The translations under genes and the position numbers were made by a program. A DNA stretch of 64,000 bases from Gambelia wislizenii (lineage: Eukaryota; Chordata; Lepidosauria; Squamata; Crotaphytidae), in assembly GCA_030847615.1 (NCBI GenBank), contig JAUMIR010000003.1:28270501-28334500 (forward strand), in the 5' to 3' direction. How positions within the stretch are numbered: position 1 is the stretch's first letter; each line of letters starts with the position of its first letter. Of the stretch, positions 55,966-64,000 are shown in pieces. The notes beneath the pieces were generated by a model. It had not been told where the DNA came from, did no database searches, and saw only the letters and a program-made list of their open reading frames with translations.

Positions 55966-58029
55966 ACCATGGTGCGGGGGGGGGGGAGGTGGGTCTTTTC
56001 ATGTGTTAACAAAGCCTCTTCTTTCCATTTTCTCTTTGATCATAGCCATCTTCTTTTTGCTAGGTGTTGTTTTTCCTTGCTTCTCCCTATTCCTTAATGT
56101 CTAAGGGGCTTACTGCACTTCAAAGAAAAGTGGCAGTGCAGCAAGAATGTACTGTCTTCTGTGCTGCCTTACCACATGGCATCATCGTTCTTCTGGCATT
56201 CTTTTTTTCCAGTCCCATGGAGGACGGAGGTAAAAATATGTCTTTTTGCTAATGGATTTTTCCTGTTAAAAATAGTTTTTTTCCATTAAAAACCATTTAA
56301 GGCTACTCAAGTTTTATGGCCTTAATTTGCTGTTATCTTTTATCTTCTGTTAAATTAAGAGCAAAAGCTGTTACTAGCTGTATCATGCACAGTCTTTAAA
56401 AGCACTATTGCTGACATATCTACAGCTTATAGAATTTTAGAGAAACCATTTTTGATGTTAATTCTGAAGAGAGATCAGTGCTGGAAGACTACAGGTTAAA
56501 GAACAGGTAACATTCATTATATTGTAACATGGACGTGCTCACTCTGAATATAGTACTAAAGGTAATGTGTACAGCTGCCAAGTTGGAAAACCATATGAAC
56601 AAAAACAAGTGTCCTGAATACTGACTTGATAGCACATTCAAAACATAATTGAGATGTTGAGCTATCTGCCTTTGAAAACAGAGAGAGAATTGGGCTATCA
56701 AGGGAGGTGGCAATGAATTGCCTAAGAAAATGAATGATGTAGGATTCCAACAGATGGGTTCACCAATGTTGTAGAGAGCTGAGCTTTTATATTTATAGAA
56801 CATTGAAATGCCTTTTGTTTTGTGAATGCTAACTGTTTGAATTAGTCTGGTTCCACATGAGCAGACGGGATGGTTGTTCTGTCATGTGGAAACAACCAGA
56901 TCAACAAAAATAGAGGAGGAGCCAACAAAGTAACTTGGATGTACAGAATAACACACACACACACACACTGACTTCAAGTCTCCCATGGTGAATATAACCC
57001 ACATTTAGAACTGTATCTTCCACCCTCCTTTTCAATCTATATCTTTTGCTATGAATTGTCTAATACATAAAAGCAAGCTCTTAATGTCTGCCATTAAATT
57101 CCAATATAGATACAGAAATCCTAGACTGCACTGAAACATATCTTGTAGCTGTAACAATCCTAGCCATGTTGGCAGAACTACCCCTTGAGTCTTTCTCACC
57201 TGATTAGAACCCTGTCAGGAGAGGGAATGCCAATAAGACTCTTTCAATGATCCTAACCCACATAGCGGCTTTATTCATCCTCTATAGCAGCATGAGATTG
57301 TATCAGAGAAGCAAGTCATGGGGCATCTCTGTGTGATTGCTGCTGTATCACAGGCCCGCTTGTGGCTCTGAGCACCCTCAAGGGAAATTCTGTGTAGCCT
57401 GCTGGTGATGAATAATTGTTAGCTGATCTTAAGTCTTCTTTGAGGCCATCCATGTAGACTAAAGTTTACTGTTTGCTTGGTAGACTTCATAAATGTATGT
57501 TTGCTTCTCTCGTATGGCTATGGTCTAGTACTGTTATGAGTGCCAGCTTTGGAGAAAAGATTGGGTATAAATAAAGCAATACAATGATCTGCATTGTATT
57601 GTTCAAAATCCAGAGGAAGTGAAGGAGCCCTGATGAACCGATATGTTTGAGTTAATCAAATGCATTTAATTGAATTATCTAGACAATCAATCAATTAAAA
57701 CTCCCATCCTATCTGTACTTAATTAGAAGCATGCCCTGCTTGGGACAACTGAACTTCTAAAGCCTGGATATATTACTTATTTTTTTTACTGAAAAACATA
57801 GGGTTAGTCATGTTGCTCATAAGATGGATTCTAAAATCTTTATGAAGGCAGTACCTTAATTAGGACAACTTAATTAGGCCAGCTTTAAAGAATAAATCCA
57901 GGTCCCTTGTTTGGACAAGATGTCACAAAACTAAGTCCGGGAAGGAGGCATGCATTGATTAGGAATGTAAATCTTCAGATTCTTTGTCTTCTCATGCAAG
58001 GACACTTCTTCAAGTTTCCTGTCCACTTC
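55966..58029. other. No recognised gene
   Basis: 2 kb of AT-rich sequence. G-run at 55977-55986. TTCCACATGA (56861-56870) and TCATGTGGAA (56882-56891) form a 10-bp inverted pair. (AC)n at 56950-56969. Minus frame 56489-56803 (104 codons) has no family motif. Confidence 0.45.
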
Positions 58030-58480
58030 AGGAGAAAATTAAAGTTTCTGTACAGATTTTGAGAGGTATTCACACTTTGTGAAGTCTCTCTGGGGGAGAA
58101 GAGTAAGCTTACTGAATCACTTATTGAATGGTGAATAAACACATAGGTAAGGTCAAGTCATTTAATGACCGTCCTCTAGCTGGAACTATCAGTAGGATTT
58201 AGATTATGGCTTTTTTTCTGTGCAGAAAGCACATTTTGTACAGAAAAGGGGATTCGTGCATAAAACACACTGTTTTCTTCATAGGACTCATATGCAAAAG
58301 CTTAATTTTAAAACACACAGAGAAAGAAGAACTATATGTATTTCTGCACAGAATAACTCCCTAAGGGACTTAGCTATAATTCTTGGCAGGAAGAATTTCT
58401 ATTTCTCCCAGAAAACAGTGATGAATATATATATTTTTCTATCCCCAGACTTGATCTAAAAATCATGTCATCAGTAGGAC
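58030..58480 (+). repeat. Unnamed CAGAAA-type repeat (copy 5) with GGTAGGATT-type repeat
   Basis: 58105-58205 matches the GGTGAATAAACACATAGGTAA..AGTAGGATTTAGA repeat. 58208-58280 has CTGTGCAGAAAGCACATTTTG, TACAGAAAAGGGG and CTGTTTTCTTCAT blocks of the CAGAAAAC family. Confidence 0.45.
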
Positions 58481-58499
58481 ATATTAACATGCATTGGTG

Positions 58500-58640
58500 A
58501 GAAAGGGGATTTTTTTCAGATGCCTTAAAACCCATCAGGGAAGGTCGGGAGAGGTACGCGGCTATCCCGTGGCAGGGGGTCAGTTTTGGACGATGACGTC
58601 CCCCTCCCGTCATCGTCCGTGTTGCTTCTGTGTTGTGAAG
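58500..58640 (+). repeat. Fragment of a palindromic MITE like 37489
   Basis: CCGTGGCAGGGGGTCAGTTTTGGACGATGACG parallels GCGTGGCAGGGGGTCATTTTCGGATGCCG at 37558. No partner arm. Confidence 0.5.
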
Positions 58641-58649
58641 GCAAAGGTG

Positions 58650-59440
58650 CTACTTTTTACTCACAAAAAAACTTCCATGTTGTATTTCCCCTACTGCATC
58701 ATCTGCTCCATTTTCCCTAGGTTGAGCACTGTTCCCCGTTGGGAGAAGACTGAAGCAAAGCAGGTGTTAAGTAGTTCTGCCTTTTCTCTGTCCCCTATTA
58801 GCCTTTCACCATCTTCTCTACACAGTGGCCCTACCATTATCTTGTTCTTCCTTTTGCTATGGACATACCCCCCCAAAAGCCCTTTTTATTGTTTTTAACC
58901 TCTCTAGCAAGCCTGAGCTCCAGCTGAGCTTTGGCTTTTCTGACTTTCCCCCTACATGAGCTGGCTGTTTGTTTGAATTCTTCTTTGGTGATTTCCCCCT
59001 TTTTCCATTTCTTGTACATGTCCTTATGTTTTAGCTCAGTTGAGAGTTCTTTTGACATCCATCCTGGTTTCTTTAGACACTTCCCCTTTTTCCTCCTCGT
59101 TGGAACTGTTTAAGGATTTAAGTCATGGATCTGTTCACATATCCTTCACATATAATGCTACTCCACCACCTTTTCTGTTTGGTCTATTTTCTGAAATAGG
59201 TTATATTTATTTATTAGTACATTCCAATCATGAGACTCATCCCACCAGGTTTCAGTGATGCCTATGATCTCATATTTGTTTTGTTGTGCTAAGAGTTCTA
59301 GTTCCTCCTGTTTATTTCCCATGCTCTGTGCATTTGTATAGAGACATCTGAGACCATAGGCCATTTCCCCATCTGCCTTTTAAAGGTTTTATTCCTCCCA
59401 TCGTTGGGTTGTTGTGTTATTTGCCTTGTTCTCTGTATAA
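58650..59440 (-). pseudogene. CR1 LINE ORF2, N-terminal part with internal deletion
   Basis: Minus strand from about 59390: YGLRCLYTNAQSMGNKQEEL, IIGITETWWDESHDWN and KGGGVALYVKD, the start of the CR1 apurinic endonuclease. The sequence then jumps near 59140 to PTRRKKGKCLKKPGW, KKWKKGEITKEEFK and KVRKAKAQLELRLAREVKNN, then NTCFASVF near 58750, the linker before the RT. Roughly the last two thirds of the endonuclease, with its later catalytic residues, is deleted, and the RT and 3' end are absent. CR1 copies normally keep the 3' end, so this is the reverse of the usual truncation. Inactive. Confidence 0.85.
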
Positions 59441-59853
59441 CATGTGGGCGCCAGTTAGACAACAATAATTATCACAGGGAGAACTGGGATTTCCCAATCC
59501 CAAGTTCATCCCTAGTTGTTTACACAATTTTTCATGCTTACCTGAATATCCTGGGATCTTTGTTTACACTGTAGTATGTTGCGAGATATGATGCAGTTCC
59601 CAAGGTAATGTATCCCGTGATTTTTTTGTTTACATGTTTTTAAGGTCCCAGGATTTATTTATTTATTTATTTATTTGGCTGTCAATCAAGGATGTGATTA
59701 CTGCTTTTTTCACAAAGCTGCTGATGTGTTTCTGGTGTTCTTTCCCATCACGGATGCTATGATTGGCTATTTCTTGGGCTGTACTGATCAACTTCATTGG
59801 ACAGTGGCTACTATCTAACCTGTAATAGTGCCGGACCCACCATTATTTTCAGA

Positions 59854-61506
59854 ATGGAGTTGAACATTGCTGCTGGTTTGGCTATCTCTGTACTGCTGAG
59901 GACATCCCTTTCAATGTTGTAAAGGTGGAGATGCTGTCAGCACCAATGCAGGATGATCCATCAATTTATTTTGCTACATCGTTTAGAACTTATGTCATCC
60001 AGCAAACTCAGTAGTGATTTAATGTATTTTGAAACCATTGATACTCCTCTGTTATTTCAGTGTGTTCGCCCATACCCCCATTTATGGAGGTGGTGGGTGT
60101 ATCCGACAACTAAGGACTGGTGGGAGAAATTCATCATGTCCATCTGGTCCAACGAATAGTGCATCATGTACTTCAGAATGCTGTGATTCCTTTTCATGAA
60201 ACGTGTGGATATTCTCCATCTGGAAATAGCCAAAGCAGACACAAATATGAGGAAGGCTATTTTTATGGAGAAGTGGCTAGCTATAGATATTTGGTTTCTC
60301 ACTCACTGATGCTTCTATGTGTCTGCTTGCCAGCTGTTTGGTGTTAGGCGATCCATGGTGGACAAGATTTTCATCGAGGTTGTGCTTGCAATGGAGAAGT
60401 TACTTCTGAAGTGAACAGTGTTAGGAGATCATAGGAAGGTAATGTTTTATATATACACACACACACCTGATTCTAAGTATGTGAAAATGTGAGTAGTTGC
60501 ATCATTTGAGTTTTGGACACTTGCTTTTGTTTTGAAATTTATTTTTGTAAGAAGGATGACTCCTTCTTGAATCTTCGTTTGCGAAGAAAAGCCAGAGAGA
60601 CATCTAATAAGAAATCTGTTTGAGGTGGCAACTTCAGATAGTCAATATATGGTTTGAAAATATAGATGTGAAAAATCAAATAGTCAGCTGATATCTGGTC
60701 CAAAGTAAAAAATTCCTTTTTTTCTTTTCTTTTCTTTTCTTTTCTTTTCTATTTTCTCTTGTGCAGGTAATGGATGGATTCATGGCTCTGGGGTACCCAC
60801 AAGTGATAGCATGCCTGGATGGATGTCACATCAATATTATTACACCAGTGCACCAAGGAAACAAATATATAATCAGGAAAAATAGCTACAGTCTACTACT
60901 ACAAGGGACATGTGATCACAGGGGGTATTTATTGATGCAGAGATTGGTTGGAGTGGAAAGAATCATGATGCTAGCATGCTTAGGAACTCTGCATTTTTTG
61001 AAACAATGGAGCCAGGAATATTCATCCCAGGGAACCCCACAATTACTATAATGGGTCAACAAATTGTTCCTCTCACTGTTGTAGATGGAGCATACCCTAT
61101 AAGGAAATGGATCCTTACACCATATAGGAGGTCCACTAATAATAAATAGAGACTATATAACAGATATCACAACAAGGTCTATTCTACTGTGGAGAGGTGT
61201 TTTGGGCATCTCAAGGGATGCTGGAGATCATTGCGATATAATATTGAAGTTGCAGAGAAAAATGTTCTGTCATATGTGCATATGTAATTTTCCATAATAT
61301 AAGTGAAACCAAAGGACAAATTCTTGATGATCCAAACAGATGGGTTCAGAGGTTTGTGCTTGACACTTTTAGGAGCACCTTTGGTAAATGATGATGCACA
61401 TAAAAAAGCAGAGGGAGAGGCTGTTAGTGACACTTTAAAGGAAACTTTTGGCAGCTGTATCACGGGACCTGATAATAATTGTGAATGTAATACTGTGATG
61501 ACATAA
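59854..61506 (+). pseudogene. Harbinger transposase (DDE_Tnp_4 type), one intron, inactivated
   Basis: Start ATG at 59854 opens a short hydrophobic N-terminus (MELNIAAGLAISVLLRTSL) as in many Harbinger transposases. Next come WWVYPTTKDWWEK (60090-60130), a CIMYFRM segment, then MRKAIFMEKWLAIDIWFL (60248-60300), QLFGV and GDHRK. The donor AAG|GTAATG is at 60438/60439 and the acceptor TTGTGCAG|GTA at 60766/60767, so the reading resumes VMDGFMALGYPQVIACLDGCH. Triad: D1 at 60818-60820, D2 in VDGAYP at 61084-61086, E in VERCFGHLK at 61192-61194, a DD35E spacing. At least four stops (the first after residue 22) and frameshifts near 60950-61060 make it inactive. The family cuts and pastes DNA in the nucleus and normally leaves 3-bp duplications. 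Confidence 0.88.
60439..60766 (+). other. Intron of the Harbinger transposase gene
   Basis: GT..AG intron of 328 bp with a (TTTTC)n tract (60718-60750) before the acceptor. At 60555-60605 it holds the 3' terminal piece of the zinc-finger-tailed LINE (CTTGAATCTTCGTTTGCGAAGAAAAGCCAGAG). Confidence 0.8.
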
Positions 61507-61539
61507 GTTTGAGTTGCAAATATCAGAAATTTTCTTTTC

Positions 61540-61545
61540 AATAAA
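61540..61545 (+). terminator. Poly(A) signal of the transposase gene
   Basis: AATAAA 34 bases after the transposase stop at 61504-61506, in a T-rich context. Confidence 0.65.
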
Positions 61546-61707
61546 GTTAATTGAATGCATTTATGCTAACTGTTGTTAATAACCCCCTGAAAATTTTTAA
61601 GGGTATACGTTGATATCAGGAAACAATATCCAGGCCATCAATGAAAACCTCTTTCCCCTGGTGCAGTATAAGGAACAGCTTCACAGTGAACCATTCCCAA
61701 TGAGTAC

Positions 61708-61723
61708 AGAAAATGATACTTTT
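61708..61723. repeat. Target-site duplication, left copy
   Basis: AGAAAATGATACTTTT, identical to 62602-62617, flanking the L1 insertion. Confidence 0.92.
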
Positions 61724-62601
61724 TTAAAAATTATTTTTATTGAAAGAACAAATAAAAATTTTTGCCATGTAATCTTCAAATATGGAATATAGATACAGTT
61801 TTATATAACTTAAAACAAATCATATGCTCTTTACTTTCTTATCCACAATGTTATATACTCACTGTATCTCATAGTTCATATAATTCTTGATCTCAATTTT
61901 AGATTTTACAAAAACAACAATAACAAAAACTTAGTTTTCTGTGACTTCCTTCCCTGATATGAGTATTACAAACATATAATTAGAAATTCATTTCCCAATC
62001 AGTTGTCAGTATCTTGTTCTCCTAATCTTTCCTTCCATATCAACAGTAAATTTGACTATTTTTGAATATTAATTTGTATTATTTGATAATTTATTTTGTA
62101 TTTAATCTTATAAGTCAAATCTAAGTTTTTCCATTTCTTTTTCCAATAATTTTTTACCGGTTTCCAGCCTTCTTTGACCTCATCAACCATTTCCCCTTTT
62201 AATGTCATAGTTAAGATATCCATATTTACCATGTCTTGGAGTTTTATCAACCATTCCTCAATGGATGGAATCTCTTTCCTTTTCCATTTGGAAGCGTATA
62301 GTAGCCTTGCCGCAGATATCATATATAATATAACTCTCCATTTTGAATTGGTATTTTTCTCCTTGATTCTATCTATCATGTTTAGTAGATGTTTCGGGGA
62401 TCATTGGGATTCTTACATCTTACATTTAATATCTCGGTGATAATACTATGAATTTTTTTCCAATGCGCTCTAGGGTATTGACAGTTCCACCAGAAATGAT
62501 ATAACGTGCCTTTAGTTTGTTCGCACTTCCAACAGAGACTGTTTCCCGTCTTGTATATCTTGTTCATTTTAACTGGAGTTAAATGATATCTATAGATAGA
62601 T
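61724..62601 (-). mobile_element. 5'-truncated L1 LINE inserted in the Harbinger spacer
   Basis: Minus-strand L1 of 878 bp. From its 5' end: YHLTPVKMNKIYKTGNSLCW, the CCHC knuckle (CWKC..HFWWNC, 62460-62540), WKKIHSIITEILN, then after a frameshift LYMISAARLLYASKWKRKEI and PSIEEWLIKLQDM (62220-62340), and WKPVKNYW near the C-terminus. The 3' UTR ends in TTCAATAAAAATAATTTTTAAAA (minus). A short (GATA)n filler lies at the 5' junction (62590-62601). The perfect 16-bp duplication is typical of L1 target-primed insertion and points to a fairly young event. Confidence 0.92.
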
Positions 62602-62617
62602 AGAAAATGATACTTTT
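62602..62617. repeat. Target-site duplication, right copy
   Basis: AGAAAATGATACTTTT, identical to 61708-61723. Confidence 0.92.
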
Positions 62618-62849
62618 AACAATGACCCTCCATCAATACATTGTTTTAATGCTTGCGGTTTTGGAGATTTGGCACCTTTTTGCAGGGACTACCCTTTCTA
62701 AAAAAGGTTCCAGGCACAGCCAAATTAAAAAATAGAGTATCCTCCACTAATTAGCCAATTGTATGTCACAGATAGCATTCAAAACTCAAAAATGTAAACT
62801 TCCAATAAGTTAATAGGCTTATTTTAAAATATAACGGTCTTTCCAAAAA

Positions 62850-62857
62850 TATATAAA
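62850..62857 (+). promoter_or_regulatory. Possible TATA box of the Myb-like gene
   Basis: TATATAAA about 35 bp upstream of the ATG at 62892. Plausible position for a short 5' leader, but AT-rich surroundings lower its weight. Confidence 0.4.
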
Positions 62858-62891
62858 CTCAAGTTTCCACATCCCGCCACATGGTGTTACA

Positions 62892-63652
62892 ATGGCTGAG
62901 GGGGGTAGAGGATGTGGTCAGGCAGTGTGGTTCCTCTGGGAGTGGGGCTTCCCTAGAATGGGTTTCCAGTGCTGTTCAAAGTATAAAACCCTCAAAAGTA
63001 GGGTTTTTGCAGCACTAGAGGCCAATAATGGGAGTCCCCCATGAAGGTGGCCGCCATTCTATGCCATCCTGGATGACCTATTTGTCCGTGCAGGGCAGCC
63101 AAGTTGGAGAGACCGGCTACCTAGAGATAAGTAAATTCCTCCCTTTTTCCCCTGGAAGGAAAGGGGGGGTTATATGCAAAATATTCAGTTTCTTTTTTTA
63201 AAAAAAAAGATTTTCAGTGGTCTGGATCCAGAGGCGGGCTGCAGGTCAGCCCGTTTAAGAAAATTCCTCCGATAAGGATGGGGTGGGGATGAGCCCAGCC
63301 CAGCACCAGCTGCCCCACCAACAGATAAGATTTATAATTCCCCTCCCCAAATATAATACATTCTGCATCCATCTATTTTTTTCCCAAACTTTAAAAAATG
63401 TTTTTTCCCCTTTGTTTTCTTAGAACCAGATAATGCTTGTGACGTGGCAGCTCAGCTAGTTGGGCTCAATATAATTGCCTGTATAGAGGAACTAGGTAAT
63501 TATTTTAGTTATTGGTTTTGGGGGAGGTCAGTTATGGTACGTGAATGGATTCTAAAATGTTTTTTTTCCCCTTGTCAGCTCGATCTATGCAGGAGGCAAT
63601 TGCAAGACTGGATGGGAGGGTAGGAAATATTGAGCAGCACTTGGGCTTATAA
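62892..63652 (+). pseudogene. Harbinger Myb/SANT-like partner gene, three exons
   Basis: Exon 1 (62892-63126) starts MAEGGRGCGQAVWFLWEWGF and continues QCCSKYKTLKS then WPPFYAILDDLF, the second half of a trihelix (Myb/SANT-like) DNA-binding domain; the first helix seems deleted after residue 12. Exon 2 is 63424-63495, exon 3 is 63579-63652. All junctions are phase 1 and read through as E-PDNACDVAAQLVGL and A-RSMQEAIARLDGRV, ending HLGL at the TAA (63650-63652), which looks like a coiled-coil tail. Acceptors have good polypyrimidine tracts, and the exon 2 donor is G|GTAATT. One TGA (63042-63044) interrupts exon 1, and the exon 1 donor reads ATAAGT where GTAAGT is expected. In Harbinger this protein binds transposon DNA and carries the transposase into the nucleus. 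Confidence 0.78.
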
Positions 63653-63886
63653 TGTTTTTTTTTTAATTTTACTGTATTTTCTGTATGTATTTATTGATTA
63701 TTTTGTTTATTCTATGTAAAATGTTTGTTATTTCACATGTTTACTTTTTATATATGAAAAAAGTTGTTATTTATTTATCAGTGTATATGTTGTAGCTAGT
63801 AATTTATGTTGTGCCATAAGTGTATTTAAGTTCTATTGTGTTTTGGGGACGGAAATGTATATAGGTGTAAATATGTTTTTTTAAAA

Positions 63887-63892
63887 AATAAA
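63887..63892 (+). terminator. Poly(A) signal of the Myb-like gene
   Basis: AATAAA about 235 bases after the stop codon at 63652, followed by a T/GT-rich stretch (63899-63912). Confidence 0.6.
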
Positions 63893-64000
63893 CAGAATAT
63901 TTTGTTAATTTTCAAGTAGTTATGTCTTTTCTTTACTACAACAGTACTTTTTTCAATAATTCTATAGTTAAAGGAAGGTAGAGTAACATGTTCACATGAT

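Larger units (their letters stand above)
59455..63900 (+). mobile_element. PIF/Harbinger DNA transposon, two-gene remnant
   Basis: Contains a DDE transposase gene (59854-61506) and a Myb/SANT-like gene (62892-63652) on the same strand, each with its own poly(A) signal. Such a pair defines autonomous Harbinger elements. The left border is near 59455 (AACAATAATTATCACAGGGAG); the right border was not identified and may lie past 64000. An L1 insertion splits the intergenic spacer. Upstream of the transposase, 59460-59850 is AT-rich with (TTTA)n at 59653-59676. Confidence 0.8.

Noticed and set aside
60100..60350. Possible host HARBI1 gene
   Set aside because: HARBI1-like host genes have intact frames; this copy has several stops, frameshifts and transposon context, so it is a Harbinger remnant.

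Overview
The window reads as non-genic nuclear DNA of a squamate reptile, most likely a lizard. Sauria-type SINEs are the strongest clue: tRNA-derived SINEs starting GGAGCCCTGGTGGC, a squamate lineage marker. BovB (RTE) LINE copies, many CR1 3' ends with ATTCTATGAT tails, and hAT-like MITEs of a kind I remember from iguanian lizards all agree. The iguanian assignment is a guess. I found no host protein-coding exon, rRNA, tRNA or CRISPR array that I can defend. Almost every convincing coding trace belongs to a transposable element, and most other reading frames are noise. Layout. 1-28 kb: a diverged local duplication (985-2000), a GC-rich block flanked by direct repeats (2.5-3.3 kb), CR1 3' ends including one with an open 209-codon frame (9.05-9.78 kb), BovB (13.3-14.2 kb), an L2-type LINE (23.2-24.1 kb), Sauria and BovB-tailed SINEs, two Tigger-like MITEs, and LTRs at 15.1 and 25.4 kb. 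28.5-31.3 kb: a Tx1/L1-group LINE whose 3' part plus flank was duplicated in tandem. 33.4-35.6 kb: an inverted pair of ~520-bp TIR elements and a hAT-like MITE. 36.0-37.4 kb: a mariner with exact TIRs and TA duplications but a dead transposase. 37.5-41.8 kb: palindromic and TIR elements, one splitting a BovB copy. 43.5-45.3 kb: a ~1.8-kb near-palindrome. 45.3-46.0 kb: a LINE end with a zinc-finger-like tail. 49.6-53.7 kb: two LTRs in the same orientation, the second carrying a nested TIR element. 58.6-59.4 kb: the 5' part of a CR1 ORF2. The most informative locus is 59.45-63.9 kb, a decayed PIF/Harbinger DNA transposon that still shows both of its genes. The DDE transposase (start 59854, one intron, DD35E spacing, poly(A) signal at 61540) is followed on the same strand by a three-exon Myb/SANT-like partner gene (62892-63652, poly(A) signal at 63887) whose splice junctions still agree in phase. 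A 5'-truncated L1 with a perfect 16-bp target-site duplication sits between them. In known Harbinger elements such a Myb-like protein brings the transposase to the nucleus and to the transposon ends; both genes here carry stops. A second theme is a group of at least seven non-autonomous elements with ends like GGAGATTWTCAGAC. They insert into BovB and LTR copies, make 3-bp duplications where readable, and several keep an internal AGGTAAGT-like splice-donor motif. I could not assign the group to a named family.
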